Assembly: GCA_009668225.1 (NCBI GenBank)
Contig: WJYK01000023.1
Span: 1 to 50,007, forward strand
Direction: 5' to 3'
DNA: 50,007 nt
Source of the DNA: Enterobacteriaceae bacterium RIT693
GTDB lineage: Bacteria > Pseudomonadota > Gammaproteobacteria > Enterobacterales > Enterobacteriaceae
Shown: piece by piece, positions 1 through 9,627 of the stretch
Layout of the letters: each line of letters starts with the position of its first letter
Position numbering within the stretch: the first letter of the stretch is position 1
The notes under the pieces: generated by a model
Told to the model about the DNA's origin: nothing
Database searches by the model: none
Seen by the model: only the letters and a program-made list of their open reading frames with translations
Position numbers and translations under genes: made by a program

Positions 1-26
1 CTGGCCTTTTTGCATCTGAAGCTCAA

Positions 27-113
27 AGAGGATGAGAACCTCCGAAGGAGGTTTGAGCCGAGCGTAGCGAGACAACGTTGCTTTAGCAACGGCCCGCAGG
101 GGAATCATCCTCT
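27..113. repeat. Folded repeat-like element with nested inverted repeats
   Basis: A 9-base outer stem pairs AGAGGATGA (27-35) with TCATCCTCT (105-113). Inside it lie a 7-bp hairpin AACCTCC/GGAGGTT with a GAA loop (37-53), a 6-bp hairpin CGTTGC/GCAACG with a TTTA loop (76-91) and a small CCC-GCA-GGG hairpin (93-101). The result is a multi-branched fold. No protein or tRNA was recognised here. It looks like an intergenic repeat family or a structured RNA, but that is inference. It lies just upstream of the glmZ control region. Confidence 0.45.
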
Positions 114-164
114 CTCGCCGACCACACAAAGAAAACGCCGCTTCTTTCACGCTTCATGCTGCCT

Positions 165-277
165 TGTCGCTTAGACGCGACAATAGGGACATTTCATGTC
201 TCCAAATGGAGACATTTAGTTCTTTGTTTTTAAAGTTATTTATAAATAAGGTGATAACGCGTCTCCTTAAGGAGACA
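165..277. promoter_or_regulatory. Three GlrR (QseF)-type activator sites upstream of glmZ
   Basis: Three copies of a TGTC-N10-GACA dyad are visible: 165-182 (TGTC...GACA), 197-214 (TGTC...GACA) and 260-277 (CGTC...GACA, one mismatch). An A/T-rich segment at about 219-258 separates the second and third copies and could bind IHF. GlrR/QseF is known to bind sites of this type upstream of glmY and glmZ and to activate sigma-54 RNA polymerase. The array lies about 140-250 bp before the RNA start, the usual distance for an enhancer. Confidence 0.75.
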
Positions 278-390
278 AAAGCTTTTCATGATGAATGGAA
301 TGCCGGGGTATCCGAAAGGAATACTTTGCTCATGTTAATGCTATGAAACTACTAATATTAGCGGTTGGCTTAGTTTCTAAATGCAAACAT

Positions 391-412
391 GGCATGCATT
401 GTGCAATAATAA
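391..412 (+). promoter_or_regulatory. glmZ promoter: sigma-54 -24/-12 element overlapping a weak sigma-70 -10
   Basis: GG at 391-392 is followed after exactly 10 bases by GC at 403-404, within TGGCATGCATTGTGCA. This matches the sigma-54 -24/-12 pattern and places transcription start at about 416-417, the 5' end of GlmZ. An AATAAT at 405-410 could serve as a sigma-70 -10, but there is no good -35 (TGCAAA at 382-387). In enterobacteria glmZ promoters are known to vary between sigma-70, sigma-54 and dual forms. This one looks mainly sigma-54 dependent. Confidence 0.75.
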
Positions 413-416
413 ATCT

Positions 417-622
417 GTAGATGCTCATTCCACTTCTTATGTTTGCTTAGGCTTCATAAACCCAGGAATGACGCAGAGCCGATTACGGTGCTTATCGTCC
501 ACCCACAGATGTCGCCCCAGCGGGGTCTCATCCAACACCATGGACATAACGTTGAGTGAAGCACCAATTAGTTGTCAAACAGACCTGTTTTAACACCTGC
601 CAATTGGCAGGTGTTTTTTTTT
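417..622 (+). ncRNA. glmZ: GlmZ small regulatory RNA
   Basis: The stretch beginning GTAGATGCTCATTCC matches the E. coli GlmZ sRNA along most of its length, including the segments around AATGACGCAGAGCCG and CACCATGGACATAACG and the 3' part around CAGACCTGTTTTAACACC. It ends in a perfect terminator hairpin. The length of about 206 nt equals the E. coli RNA, and the position just downstream of (convergent with) hemY is conserved. GlmZ base-pairs with the glmS mRNA with Hfq and raises glucosamine-6-phosphate synthase when glucosamine-6-phosphate is low. RapZ and RNase E normally inactivate it by processing. Small open frames on either strand here are not genes. Confidence 0.95.
592..622 (+). terminator. 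Rho-independent terminator of glmZ
   Basis: Perfect 10-bp stem AACACCTGCC (592-601) / GGCAGGTGTT (606-615) with an AATT loop, running into nine T residues (614-622). Confidence 0.92.
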
Positions 623-638
623 GCATACTGGAAAGGGG

Positions 639-659
639 AAGGCGGCAAAACGCCGCCTT
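639..659 (-). terminator. Possible terminator of the hemCDXY operon
   Basis: An 8-bp stem AAGGCGGC (639-646) / GCCGCCTT (652-659) lies immediately after the hemY stop codon. On the minus strand it is followed only by CCCCTTTCC, so the U-tract is poor. Termination is likely but weak, or assisted. Confidence 0.5.
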
Positions 660-664
660 AACGG

Positions 665-1861
665 CTATGGATTGGGATGGTTTTGTAGGGTCAGCAGCAG
701 GCCATCACGGCGCATGATTGCCGCTTCTTCTGGCTTATGCAGTTTATCGAGAGAGTCAGCCAGCCAGGCGTAATCATAAGCATCCGGACGTTGCTTAATA
801 GCTTCACGGAATGCATCGCTTGCCTGCTGCCATTCGCCGTGTTTCATCAGCAACTGCCCCAGCGTGCTTTGCAGCAGAGGGCGATCGCCCTGCGTTTTGA
901 TCTGCTGGCGTAAGGCTTTCTCTAACTGCTCTGGATTACCGGACTTCAGGCGCGGCATCAATAACACCAAGCGATCGTCGTACTGACGCTTCAGCCCGTC
1001 AATGATTACCTCCTGCGCGGCATCGTGATCGTCACATTCAATCAGATGTTCAGCGATAGCCACCTGCAGTACGCTCTGATGGCGCGTCTTACGGCTTTGG
1101 TTGCGCCACCAGGCTTTCAGGCCATCGTTACCCTGATCGGCCATCGCCTGATCCATCAGTCCGATCCAGGCCTGCTGCTGCAGCGCTTCACGGTGGGCGT
1201 CGTCACCGATCTGCACTTTTTCCATCGCCGGCAGAATATCCAGCAATGAACTCCATGCGCCGGTTCGCAGGTAGGCCTGCTCTGCCAGGCGAAGGACTTC
1301 AGGATGGCGCGGTGCGACTTCCAGAAGCTTATCAATGCCGTGGCGTGCCGCATGGTTTTCATTACGTGCCAGCTGCAATCGAACGCGAGTGATCTCTACC
1401 GGGAGCTGATCGTTATCCGCCAGTTCGGCTGCGCGCTCAAGATGCTGATTAGCACGAATTTCATCGCCACGCTGTTGAGCGGCCTCTGCGGCAAGCAGAT
1501 AGTTCACCACCGGTTGTTCGGCGTGATCGGCATTCTTGCTCATCAGCTTCTCAACCTGCTGATAATCGCCTTCAGCCAGTTTCAGCAGTGCGGCTTTGGT
1601 TTGCTTGCGGGCACGGCTGCGCTTGCGGCCCAGGAACCAACCGCGGGTGCGGGCGCCGGTACGGAAAATGCGGCGCAACACCCATTCGATAGCAAACAGC
1701 ACCACCATCGTCAGGATCAAAATAATGACTAAACCGGTCACGCTGGTTTCAACGTTGTAGTTATCGGTCTGGATTAACACGTAACCCTGGTGACCCGCCA
1801 ACATGGGACCCAGTACGATGCCTGCAATCAGCAGCAGGAAGAGCAATAAGACTTTAATCAT
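665..1861 (-). CDS. hemY: HemY, membrane protein of the haem operon (TPR-like)
   Basis: The 398-residue protein has the same length as E. coli HemY. Two hydrophobic segments (about residues 4-22 and 40-62) anchor it in the inner membrane. A basic stretch follows (RKRSRARKQTK), then a long alpha-helical region of TPR-like repeats rich in Ala, Leu and Gln. It is the last gene of hemCDXY, two bases after hemX. The family is linked to late haem synthesis by its operon and may scaffold enzymes, but it has no proven catalytic activity. It is unrelated to Bacillus HemY, the protoporphyrinogen oxidase. Confidence 0.95.
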   Translation of the reverse strand: MIKVLLLFLLLIAGIVLGPMLAGHQGYVLIQTDNYNVETSVTGLVIILILTMVVLFAIEWVLRRIFRTGARTRGWFLGRKRSRARKQTKAALLKLAEGDYQQVEKLMSKNADHAEQPVVNYLLAAEAAQQRGDEIRANQHLERAAELADNDQLPVEITRVRLQLARNENHAARHGIDKLLEVAPRHPEVLRLAEQAYLRTGAWSSLLDILPAMEKVQIGDDAHREALQQQAWIGLMDQAMADQGNDGLKAWWRNQSRKTRHQSVLQVAIAEHLIECDDHDAAQEVIIDGLKRQYDDRLVLLMPRLKSGNPEQLEKALRQQIKTQGDRPLLQSTLGQLLMKHGEWQQASDAFREAIKQRPDAYDYAWLADSLDKLHKPEEAAIMRRDGLLLTLQNHPNP

Positions 1862-1863
1862 GC

Positions 1864-3048
1864 TTATTCTCCCTGACTTGCGGCAGGTGCAGGCTGTGCT
1901 GGCGCTGCCTCTGGCTGAGCATTATTGAGTGCAGGGCTTGCCGGTTGGGCAAGTAAATTGCGTACTCGGGTTTGCATCAGTTTTTCCAGCAGCGGCTGGC
2001 TTTGCAGCGTCTGCGGAATATCCATATGAATGCTCTGTTGGCTCAGGCCATCAAGCTCTTCAAGAAACGCCTTGGTGGCTGAATCATTCGTATCGTAATA
2101 GGCACGTACCCAGGTAGACACATTGTCCAGAGCCTGCTTGTAGGTGTCTTCCTGATGGCGTGGTACAGCCTGCGCGGCGACCAGCAGGCGGGAGCGAATA
2201 TTTTCGCGCAGGTAGATATCCTGATTCGGTGCCAGCAGCGGAACGGCGGTTTCATCGCGGCGGCGGATAGTGATAAAGCTATCCATAAAGCTGTGCCAGC
2301 TTTTCACCAGGTTCTGACGCCATTCGGTAATCGTGCCTGACAGCTCGCCGCTGTCAGAATCCATCGGTGAATCATCGCTGTCGTTATCGGCAAGGCGCAG
2401 GTTATCCAGGCCGTTAGAGAGCTGATTCAGCTTGAGGATAATCCCGTCGTAGTCGACCTGGGTCACCGTAGACAGCGTTGAAATATCGTCCGTTAGCGCA
2501 CGGCGAGCGGTGATGAGGCTCGGGTCGTTCATATCGGCGAGGCTGGCATCGGCGCTTTTTAACAGCGCCGCGGCTGTTGTAACGTCCTGATCGCTCCACA
2601 GCTTACGGCCCGCCAGCTTCACGAGGAAGTCAGCCTGTGCCAGCAGCCAGGTTTTCGAGTCGCTGCCGGAAATTGTCGCGACCTTTTGCTGCACTTCATC
2701 TAACTGGTGCGCCAGCGCTGCCTGCTGCTTATTGGCATCGCTGAGTGCAGTAGCCTGCTGTTTCAGCGTGGCATCAAATTCGCTCTTCTGCGCTTCCTGC
2801 TGCTTCTGCAGGGCAATCAGCTGATTAGCCAGCGCATCGCTGGTCGCCGTCTGAGTTGATACCTGGTGCTTGCCATAGCTATAAAGCCCGCCGCCTAACG
2901 CCAGGGCAATGGCGATGGCTATCGCCCCCAACGCGATACCCGCCACGCCGGAACGATTTTTCTTTGGCGTTGGCTCGGGTTGCGATGGCGTCTCCACCGC
3001 GGGTGTGGTTTCCTCAACCATGGCGGAGGAGTTATTTTGTTCCGTCAT
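1864..3048 (-). CDS. hemX: HemX, single-pass membrane protein of the haem operon
   Basis: The 394-residue protein has an acidic, Pro/Thr-rich cytoplasmic N-terminus and one transmembrane helix at about residues 34-56 (an [20 protein letters not shown]-type segment). A coiled-coil region rich in Gln and Ala follows at about 70-130, then a periplasmic domain with an Ala/Pro/Gln tail. Databases often call it a uroporphyrinogen-III C-methyltransferase, but I see no SAM-binding glycine motif, so that name is doubtful. It lies between hemD and hemY in one operon. Confidence 0.93.
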   Translation of the reverse strand: MTEQNNSSAMVEETTPAVETPSQPEPTPKKNRSGVAGIALGAIAIAIALALGGGLYSYGKHQVSTQTATSDALANQLIALQKQQEAQKSEFDATLKQQATALSDANKQQAALAHQLDEVQQKVATISGSDSKTWLLAQADFLVKLAGRKLWSDQDVTTAAALLKSADASLADMNDPSLITARRALTDDISTLSTVTQVDYDGIILKLNQLSNGLDNLRLADNDSDDSPMDSDSGELSGTITEWRQNLVKSWHSFMDSFITIRRRDETAVPLLAPNQDIYLRENIRSRLLVAAQAVPRHQEDTYKQALDNVSTWVRAYYDTNDSATKAFLEELDGLSQQSIHMDIPQTLQSQPLLEKLMQTRVRNLLAQPASPALNNAQPEAAPAQPAPAASQGE

Positions 3049-3066
3049 TGTGGCGTCCTGTTATTG

Positions 3067-3813
3067 TTAGGTGTGTTGTAACGCACGTAGCAGCGCGTCA
3101 TTGTCCGCATGCGCGGCGACCCGAATATTCTGCCAGCCCATTTCCCGGGCAAGGTCCGCTAAGCGCTCGCTGACAACCAGCAACTGGCAGCGAAGTAGCC
3201 AGTTCTTGCGATACCAGTCGGGTGTTAGCGTGTAAAGCTGCTGCAGCATTTCACCGCTGGTAACCACCAGCGTTGAGATCCCTCGCGCATGCCAGCGGTG
3301 GGCCTCTTCTGTTCCATCGTAAATAATAGCGCTTCGCTGATAACACTCACAGAAGCTGACCTCAGCGCCTCGCGCTTCAAGCGTTTCGCCCAGCAGTTCA
3401 CGCCCGCCGTTTCCACGTAAAATTAACGCGCGTTTGCCGGCAACATTCTGTAATTCAGGTAATTGTAGCAACACTTCGCTGGTTTCCCGATCTTGTGGAT
3501 AGCGAACAGGAAAATGGCTGACGGTATGAAAAGCCAGCGCGGTTGTCCGGCCTATGGCAAACCAGCTTAGTTTATCCGGCCAGGGGATACCGCTGCGGCG
3601 CAAAAGAGGGGCGGCATAGTCAATCACGTGCTGCGAAAGAACAAAGACCAAATCGCCGGGCGCAAGCGCCGCAAGCTGGGCCGGAAGCTGTGACAGCTGC
3701 CGGCCGGGCGAGAACTCGATAAGCGGGAAGCTATACGCCACCTGCCCGAGTGCGCGCAGACGGCTCACTAACTCTTCCCCGGCAGGGGAGGGGCGGGTGA
3801 CAAGGATCGTCAT
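3067..3813 (-). CDS. hemD: Uroporphyrinogen-III synthase
   Basis: The 248-residue protein starts [19 protein letters not shown], the family N-terminus, and is close to the 246 residues of the E. coli enzyme. It closes hydroxymethylbilane to uroporphyrinogen III with inversion of ring D, the last step shared by haem, sirohaem and cobalamin. Its start overlaps the hemC stop by 4 bases, indicating translational coupling to the enzyme that makes its unstable substrate. The family has low sequence conservation, so the call rests on the N-terminal motif, length and operon position. Confidence 0.95.
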   Translation of the reverse strand: MTILVTRPSPAGEELVSRLRALGQVAYSFPLIEFSPGRQLSQLPAQLAALAPGDLVFVLSQHVIDYAAPLLRRSGIPWPDKLSWFAIGRTTALAFHTVSHFPVRYPQDRETSEVLLQLPELQNVAGKRALILRGNGGRELLGETLEARGAEVSFCECYQRSAIIYDGTEEAHRWHARGISTLVVTSGEMLQQLYTLTPDWYRKNWLLRCQLLVVSERLADLAREMGWQNIRVAAHADNDALLRALQHT

Positions 3814-4751
3814 GCGGGAGCATCTCCATCATAAACGTCGGCGAGGATCTCGCGAGCACCGTTATCCAGCAGCTCTTCCGCCAGTGAAACGCCCATGGCT
3901 ACGGCATCTTCCGGTTTACCACGGCGTTCGCCGCGTACCATCACGGAACCGTCAGGCGCGCCGACTAATGCGCGAAGCCAGAGTTCATTATCTTTCAGCT
4001 CGGCATAGCTACCGATTGGCACCTGACAGCCGCCTTCAAGGCGCATATTCATCGCGCGTTCTGCGCTGACGCGAATGGCGGTTTCATGGTGATTCAGCGG
4101 CGCCAGCAGCGCTTTGGTGCGCTCATCGTTCAGGCGGCATTCAATGCCAACTGCGCCCTGACCGACGGCGGGCAGAGACACTTCCGGCGGCAGCGCGTAG
4201 CGAATGCGATCCTGCATCTCAAGGCGGTTTAGCCCGGCGACGGCAAGAATAATGGCATCGTATTCGCCCTTATCCAGCTTGCCGAGGCGGGTGCCAAGGT
4301 TACCGCGCAGGGAGCGAATCACTAAATCGGGACGCTGTTCGGCTATCTGGCACTGGCGGCGCAGGCTTGAAGTGCCCACGATGCTGCCGGCCGGAAGCGC
4401 ATCCAGCGTTTGATAATGATTGGAGACAAAGGCGTCACGCGGGTCGTCGCGCTCGCAAATGGTGACCAGCCCCAGACCTTCAGGGAACGCCACCGGCACG
4501 TCTTTTAGGGAGTGAACGGCGATGTCCGCACGCCCGTCCAGCATTGCCAGCTCGAGCTCTTTAACGAATAGCCCTTTACCGCCCACTTTGGCGAGCGGCG
4601 TGTCCAGCAAAACATCACCTCGCGTGACCATCGGCACTAACTCAACGGTCAGCTGTGGATGAAAAGCTTCAAGACGCTGCTTAACATAATGTGCTTGCCA
4701 GAGTGCAAGAGGACTTTGGCGAGTGGCAATTCTGAGTATATTGTCTAACAT
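3810..4751 (-). CDS. hemC: Hydroxymethylbilane synthase (porphobilinogen deaminase)
   Basis: At 313 residues it is the same length as E. coli HemC. It polymerises four porphobilinogens into hydroxymethylbilane in the cytoplasm. The dipyrromethane cofactor cysteine is present in [11 protein letters not shown], at residue 242. Other signatures are [14 protein letters not shown] (N-terminus), [11 protein letters not shown] and [10 protein letters not shown]. It is the first gene of hemCDXY and is divergent from cyaA, with 287 bases between the two starts. hemB, which makes its substrate, lies about 33 kb to the right. Confidence 0.98.
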   Translation of the reverse strand: MLDNILRIATRQSPLALWQAHYVKQRLEAFHPQLTVELVPMVTRGDVLLDTPLAKVGGKGLFVKELELAMLDGRADIAVHSLKDVPVAFPEGLGLVTICERDDPRDAFVSNHYQTLDALPAGSIVGTSSLRRQCQIAEQRPDLVIRSLRGNLGTRLGKLDKGEYDAIILAVAGLNRLEMQDRIRYALPPEVSLPAVGQGAVGIECRLNDERTKALLAPLNHHETAIRVSAERAMNMRLEGGCQVPIGSYAELKDNELWLRALVGAPDGSVMVRGERRGKPEDAVAMGVSLAEELLDNGAREILADVYDGDAPA

Positions 4752-5038
4752 GCTTGTTACCGTAATTATCGTCCACCGACCATCCTACCATTGTTAGCGG
4801 AAGGCTGTCAGGTTCGGCGGTTTTTGCGGCAACAGAGGGACGTGATTCGCATTATGGAAGAAACGGCCACTGACCGCGGCATCTACCACTTTGGTAGCGC
4901 ATCTTTCTTTACGGTCAACTGGCAAGGTGTTAAATTGATCACGTTTCCAGCAATTGCTGTCCCGATCGTTTATAATAATGGGGACAACAACCAGGAAACG
5001 GGTTTTTTCGTAATACTGAAACCATCAGGCGATACGTC
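4752..5038. promoter_or_regulatory. Divergent hemC/cyaA control region with a CRP site and cyaA promoter
   Basis: A CRP-like site TGTTA-N6-TCACG lies at 4928-4943, in the same sequence context as the CRP site that represses E. coli cyaA. A TATAAT -10 follows at 4971-4976, with no strong -35. The likely cyaA transcript start is near 4983, leaving a leader of about 55 bases. hemC promoters must lie in the left half, but I could not pick one with confidence. Small open frames in this region have no coding signal. Confidence 0.7.
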
Positions 5039-7588
5039 TTGTACCTCTATATTGAGACACTTAAACAGAGACTGGATGCCATCAATCAACTGCGCGTAGA
5101 TCGCGCGCTTGCTGCTATGGGGCCTGCCTTCCAACAGGTCTACAGTCTACTGCCAACGTTATTACATTATCATCACCCGCTGATGCCGGGTTACCTTGAC
5201 GGTAACGTTCCCTGTGGCATTTGCATCTACACGCCTGATGAAACCCAACGCCACTACCTGGACGAGCTCGAACTGCAGCGCGGCATGCCGCCTCAGGAGA
5301 CGCCAGCGGGCGAACTGCCGATAACCGGCCTCTATTCCATGGGCAGCACCTCCTCGGTGGGGCAAAGTTGCTCTTCTGACCTTGATATCTGGGTTTGCCA
5401 CCAGTCATGGCTCGACAACGACGAGCGCCAGCTGTTGCAGCGTAAATGCAGCCTGCTGGAGAGCTGGGCGGCGTCCCTTGGCGTTGAGGTTAGCTTCTTC
5501 CTGATTGACGAAAACCGCTTCCGCCATAACGAAAGCGGCAGCCTGGGCGGTGAAGACTGTGGTTCCACGCAGCATATCCTGTTGCTGGACGAGTTTTACC
5601 GTACGGCTGTACGCCTGGCCGGGAAGCGCATTCTATGGAACATGGTGCCCGGTGATGAAGAAGAGCATTACGACGATTACGTAATGACCCTTTACGCCCA
5701 GGGCGTGCTGACGCCAAACGAGTGGCTCGATCTCGGTGGTTTAAGCTCGCTGTCTGCCGAAGAGTACTTTGGCGCCAGCCTGTGGCAGCTGTATAAAAGC
5801 ATCGATTCTCCCTACAAGGCAGTGTTGAAAACGCTGCTGCTGGAAGCCTATTCCTGGGAATATCCGAATACCCGCCTGCTGGCGAAAGATATCAAACAGC
5901 GCCTGCACGACGGCGAGATAGTCTCCTTTGGTCTTGACCCGTACTGCATGATGCTGGAGCGCGTGACCGAGTACCTGACGCAAATTGAAGATCATGCGCG
6001 TCTGGACCTGGTTCGCCGCTGCTTCTACCTGAAGGTTTGCGAAAAACTCTCGCGGGAACGCGCCTGCGTTGGCTGGCGCCGTGAAGTGTTGAGCCAGCTG
6101 GTGAAAAGCTGGGGCTGGGACGATGTCCGTCTCGCGATGCTGGACAACCGGGCTAACTGGAAAATCGACCAGGTACGTGAAGCACATAACGAGCTGCTCG
6201 ACGCGATGATGCAGAGCTACCGTAACCTGATTCGTTTTGCGCGCCGCAATAACCTGAGCGTTTCTGCCAGCCCGCAGGATATCGGCGTGTTAACGCGTAA
6301 GCTGTATGCTGCGTTTGAAGCGCTGCCGGGTAAAGTCACGCTGGTTAACCCGCAAATTTCGCCAGATCTCTCTGAACCGAATCTGACCTTTATCCATGTG
6401 CCGCTTGGCCGAGCCAACCGTTCCGGCTGGTATCTCTACAACCGTGCGCCAAACATGGACTCCATCGTCAGCCATCAACCGCTGGAATATAACCGTTATC
6501 TTAATAAGCTGGTGGCATGGGCCTACTTTAACGGCCTGCTGACCTCGCGTACCCGCCTGTTTATTAAGGGCAACGGTATTTGTGACTTACCTAAGCTGCA
6601 GGAAATGGTGGCGGATGTTTCCCATCACTTCCCGCTGCGTCTCCCGGCCCCGACGCCGAAAGCGCTGTACAGCCCGTGCGAGATTCGCCACCTGGCGATT
6701 ATCGTCAACCTTGAGTACGACCCGACGGCGGCCTTCCGCAATCAGGTGGTACACTTCGACTTCCGTAAGCTGGACGTGTTCAGCTTCGGCGAACAGCAGC
6801 AGTGCCTGATTGGCAGCGTTGACCTGCTGTACCGCAACTCGTGGAATGAGGTGCGTACCCTGCACTTCAACGGCGAGCAGGCGATGATCGAAGCGTTAAA
6901 AACCATTCTCGGTAAAATGCACCAGGATGCCGCGCCACCGGATAGTGTCGAGGTCTTCTGCTATAGCCAGCACCTGCGCGGCCTGATCCGTACTCGTGTG
7001 CAGCAGCTGGTGTCTGAATGCATCGAATTCCGCCTTTCCAGCACGCGTCAGGAACCTGGCCGCTTTAAAGCGGTGCGGGTTTCCGGCCAGACCTGGGGTC
7101 TGTTCTTTGAACGTCTAAATGTCTCCGTGCAGAAGCTGGAAAATGCCGTCGAGTTTTATGGCGCTATTTCACACAACAAACTGCACGGCCTGTCAGTGCA
7201 GGTTGGCACGAATCAGGTTCAACTGCCGGCGGTGGTGGATGGCTTTGCCAGCGAAGGGATTATTCAGTTCTTCTTTGAAGAGGCCAGCGAAGACCAGGGC
7301 TTCAACATCTATATTCTGGATGAAAGCAACCGCGCCGAGGTTTACCACCATTGCGAGGGCAGTAAAGAGGAGCTGGTACGCGACGTTAGCCGATTCTACT
7401 CTTCGTCCCACGATCGCTTTACCTACGGCTCAAGCTTCATTAACTTTAATCTGCCGCAGTTCTACCAGATAGTGAAGGTTGATGGCCGGATGCAGGTCAT
7501 TCCGTTCCGCACCCAGTCAATGGCAACAGCCGCGCCGGCTAATCCGGACGATAACTCAGCGCCGCTGCTGCAGCAGTATCAACAGTAA
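5039..7588 (+). CDS. cyaA: Class I adenylate cyclase
   Basis: The 849-residue protein matches E. coli CyaA (848). It makes cAMP, the CRP ligand. The nucleotidyltransferase signature [17 protein letters not shown] is at residues 102-118, with Asp114 and Asp116 as likely metal ligands. The C-terminal half is the regulatory region that responds to phosphorylated EIIA-Glc. The start is TTG at 5039, giving [14 protein letters not shown] as in E. coli, where the TTG start is known to limit expression. A CRP site upstream suggests negative feedback. The stop codon abuts the cyaY stop on the other strand. Confidence 0.98.
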   Translation: MYLYIETLKQRLDAINQLRVDRALAAMGPAFQQVYSLLPTLLHYHHPLMPGYLDGNVPCGICIYTPDETQRHYLDELELQRGMPPQETPAGELPITGLYSMGSTSSVGQSCSSDLDIWVCHQSWLDNDERQLLQRKCSLLESWAASLGVEVSFFLIDENRFRHNESGSLGGEDCGSTQHILLLDEFYRTAVRLAGKRILWNMVPGDEEEHYDDYVMTLYAQGVLTPNEWLDLGGLSSLSAEEYFGASLWQLYKSIDSPYKAVLKTLLLEAYSWEYPNTRLLAKDIKQRLHDGEIVSFGLDPYCMMLERVTEYLTQIEDHARLDLVRRCFYLKVCEKLSRERACVGWRREVLSQLVKSWGWDDVRLAMLDNRANWKIDQVREAHNELLDAMMQSYRNLIRFARRNNLSVSASPQDIGVLTRKLYAAFEALPGKVTLVNPQISPDLSEPNLTFIHVPLGRANRSGWYLYNRAPNMDSIVSHQPLEYNRYLNKLVAWAYFNGLLTSRTRLFIKGNGICDLPKLQEMVADVSHHFPLRLPAPTPKALYSPCEIRHLAIIVNLEYDPTAAFRNQVVHFDFRKLDVFSFGEQQQCLIGSVDLLYRNSWNEVRTLHFNGEQAMIEALKTILGKMHQDAAPPDSVEVFCYSQHLRGLIRTRVQQLVSECIEFRLSSTRQEPGRFKAVRVSGQTWGLFFERLNVSVQKLENAVEFYGAISHNKLHGLSVQVGTNQVQLPAVVDGFASEGIIQFFFEEASEDQGFNIYILDESNRAEVYHHCEGSKEELVRDVSRFYSSSHDRFTYGSSFINFNLPQFYQIVKVDGRMQVIPFRTQSMATAAPANPDDNSAPLLQQYQQ

Positions 7589-7909
7589 TCAGCGAAAGCT
7601 CACCGCTTCACCCGCCTGCTGTGAGCTGGCTTCTTCCAGCAGCTGCCAGAACTCCGCACCGCTACGATCGCAAATCCATTCGCCGCCCTTCAGATTGAAA
7701 TGATAGCCGCCGCTTTTTGTTGCCAGCCACACCTGGTGCAGAGGCTCCTGGCGGTTAATGATAATTTTGCTGCCGTTTTCAAAGCTGATGGTCAGCACGC
7801 CGCCGTTGATTTCACAATCAATGTCGCTATCGCCGTCCCAGTCATCCAGGCGCTCTTCAATGGTACGCCACAGGTTATCGGCTAAAAGGTGAAATTCGCT
7901 GTCGTTCAT
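7589..7909 (-). CDS. cyaY: Bacterial frataxin CyaY
   Basis: The 106-residue protein has the frataxin fold signature: an acidic first helix ([31 protein letters not shown]) that binds iron, then beta strands with [14 protein letters not shown] and [18 protein letters not shown]. CyaY binds the IscS-IscU complex and tunes iron-sulphur cluster assembly. It is convergent with cyaA, with no base between the two stop codons, a conserved arrangement. Confidence 0.96.
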   Translation of the reverse strand: MNDSEFHLLADNLWRTIEERLDDWDGDSDIDCEINGGVLTISFENGSKIIINRQEPLHQVWLATKSGGYHFNLKGGEWICDRSGAEFWQLLEEASSQQAGEAVSFR

Positions 7910-7972
7910 GTCTGCTTCCTGTTGGGATTTCAGGGCAGTATAAAAGCATCGTCGTGAATTAGAAACTATGGC

Positions 7973-8332
7973 TCAGGCGTCATCAAGGTAGTGCACCAGC
8001 AGAGGAATCGCATGTGATGCATTTTCGATGGCAATGCCGAAGGCAACTTTTCCATCCCGTACCCAGCGGGCGATTTGCTCTTCTCTGGCTGGTGAGCCGG
8101 GGCTGGCTACGGTACAGCATTTTTCCGGGCCCAGAACGGCGACCGCAATGGCCAGAGCGGGGCCAATGCCGGAGTGAAATGCGCCAATGGTGTAATGCAG
8201 TTCACCGCGCTTAACGTAGTTTGCCGCATCCATGTCGCTGACCAGCTGGGTGGTAAATCTGCCTGGCGCGGCCTGTTCTATTAAATTCTGCATTGCTTCA
8301 CGTTCAAGACCCGTAATGCCAATCCGTTTCAT
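7973..8332 (-). CDS. DUF2620 family protein, YhfU-like
   Basis: The start MKRIGITGLEREAMQNL at 8332 is chosen because GAGGTG lies 6 bases before the ATG; a longer open frame begins at 8416 but has no ribosome site. The protein is 119 residues. Segments such as GELHYTIGAFHSGIGPALAIAVAVLG and GKVAFGIAIENASHAIPLLVHYL resemble E. coli YhfU, a protein of unknown function in the yhfS-yhfY cluster. Here none of the usual yhf neighbours is present, and the gene stands alone between cyaY and lptM. It probably forms a small alpha/beta domain; substrate and role are unknown. Confidence 0.7.
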   Translation of the reverse strand: MKRIGITGLEREAMQNLIEQAAPGRFTTQLVSDMDAANYVKRGELHYTIGAFHSGIGPALAIAVAVLGPEKCCTVASPGSPAREEQIARWVRDGKVAFGIAIENASHAIPLLVHYLDDA

Positions 8333-8423
8333 CTGCGTCACCTCATGAAAGACAACAAGCGTCAGATACGAGCAGTGATGAGGCGGCGATCGGCATTTTC
8401 CGAACGGATGCCCCATAAGTAGC

Positions 8424-8456
8424 GTAAACCAGAGATTATTTTCTTGCCTGGTTTAC
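8424..8456. promoter_or_regulatory. Inverted repeat, possible operator, between the yhfU-like gene and lptM
   Basis: GTAAACCAG (8424-8432) and CTGGTTTAC (8448-8456) form a perfect 9-base dyad separated by 15 A/T-rich bases. There is no T-tract for termination. It lies 92 bases upstream of the yhfU-like start and 101 bases upstream of lptM, so it could be an operator for either divergent gene. The binding protein is unknown. Confidence 0.4.
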
Positions 8457-8557
8457 GGAGAGGCGATTTTCAGCGGTATGAATAACGAAGAGTATTGCTT
8501 TTCAGGGTTCACCTGCGATGATAGACGGCAGAATAGTGAATCACAGGCAACCTCATA

Positions 8558-8764
8558 ATGAAGAAGATTTTCTGCCCTCTTGCTCTGGCACTGACGCTTG
8601 TAAGCCTTACCGGCTGCGGCCTGAAGGGGCCCCTTTATTTCCCGCCGGCCGATAAGAAAGCGACCCCAACAACGCATAGCGCAACCCCGGAACAATCCAT
8701 CCAGTCGACGCCAGCCCGCAACAGCCGCGGTATTGATGACGCACCGACTCAGGTTATTTACTAG
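8558..8764 (+). CDS. lptM: Small lipoprotein LptM (YifL)
   Basis: The 68-residue protein has a lipoprotein signal [20 protein letters not shown], lipidated at Cys20, and then the family signature [10 protein letters not shown]. The remainder is a short, Thr/Pro-rich disordered tail. In E. coli LptM (formerly YifL) helps the LptD/E lipopolysaccharide translocon mature by promoting correct disulfide formation in LptD. It sits just upstream of dapF, as in relatives, probably in one transcript. Confidence 0.93.
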   Translation: MKKIFCPLALALTLVSLTGCGLKGPLYFPPADKKATPTTHSATPEQSIQSTPARNSRGIDDAPTQVIY

Positions 8765-8802
8765 CTAAACCGTGCTTTGTAACCGCGCTAATGGAGCAGA
8801 AG

Positions 8803-9627
8803 ATGCAGTTCTCTAAAATGCATGGCCTTGGTAATGACTTTATGGTCGTCGACGCGGTGACGCAGAATGTTTATTTCTCTCCGGAACTGATCCGACGGCT
8901 GGCGGATCGCCATCTCGGCGTTGGCTTCGATCAGCTACTGATCGTCGAGCCGCCGTACGATCCCGATCTCGACTTTCACTACCGGATCTTTAATGCTGAC
9001 GGCAGTGAAGTCTCCCAGTGTGGCAACGGCGCACGCTGTTTTGCCCGTTTTGTACGCCTCAAGGGGTTAACGAATAAACGTGAAATTCGCGTCAGCACCG
9101 CTAATGGCCGTATGGTGCTTAGCGTGACGGAAGATGAGACGGTACGCGTCAATATGGGCGAGCCTAACTTCGAACCTTCTCAGGTGCCGTTTCGGGCAAA
9201 CAAAGCAGAAAAGACCTATATTATGCGTGCCGCCGAACAAACCATTATGTGCGGCGTTGTCTCAATGGGGAACCCTCACTGCGTGATTCAGGTCGATGAT
9301 ATCGAAACCGCAGCGGTAGAAACGTTGGGGCCGGTAATGGAAAGCCATGAGCGCTTCCCGGAACGTGCCAACATTGGCTTTATGCAGGTGGTGAGCCGCG
9401 AACACATTCGACTGCGCGTTTATGAACGCGGCGCGGGTGAAACCCAGGCCTGTGGCAGCGGTGCCTGTGGTGCAGTAGCGGTTGGCATCCTGCAAGGATT
9501 ACTGGCGGAACAGGTACGTGTTGAACTGCCTGGCGGCCGCCTTGATATCGCCTGGAAAGGGCCGGGTTCTCCGCTGTACATGACCGGCCCGGCGGCCCAC
9601 GTCTATGATGGATTTATACATCTATGA
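8803..9627 (+). CDS. dapF: Diaminopimelate epimerase
   Basis: At 274 residues it equals the E. coli enzyme. It converts LL- to meso-diaminopimelate for lysine and peptidoglycan. The two catalytic cysteines are seen in [10 protein letters not shown] (Cys73) and in [11 protein letters not shown] (near residue 217). The start at 8803 ([13 protein letters not shown]) has a GGAG upstream; an in-frame ATG at 8791 is less likely. The stop overlaps the yigA start by 4 bases (ATGA), so dapF-yigA-xerC-yigB form a coupled operon. Confidence 0.98.
   Translation: MQFSKMHGLGNDFMVVDAVTQNVYFSPELIRRLADRHLGVGFDQLLIVEPPYDPDLDFHYRIFNADGSEVSQCGNGARCFARFVRLKGLTNKREIRVSTANGRMVLSVTEDETVRVNMGEPNFEPSQVPFRANKAEKTYIMRAAEQTIMCGVVSMGNPHCVIQVDDIETAAVETLGPVMESHERFPERANIGFMQVVSREHIRLRVYERGAGETQACGSGACGAVAVGILQGLLAEQVRVELPGGRLDIAWKGPGSPLYMTGPAAHVYDGFIHL

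Noticed and set aside
381-593. 70-codon frame, and a short antisense frame with protein-like sequence (LDETPLGRHLWVDDKHRN)
   Set aside because: Both lie inside the GlmZ RNA gene, which explains the conservation. No ribosome site.
1864-3048. HemX as a SAM-dependent methyltransferase
   Set aside because: No SAM-binding glycine motif; the protein is a single-pass membrane protein with a coiled coil.
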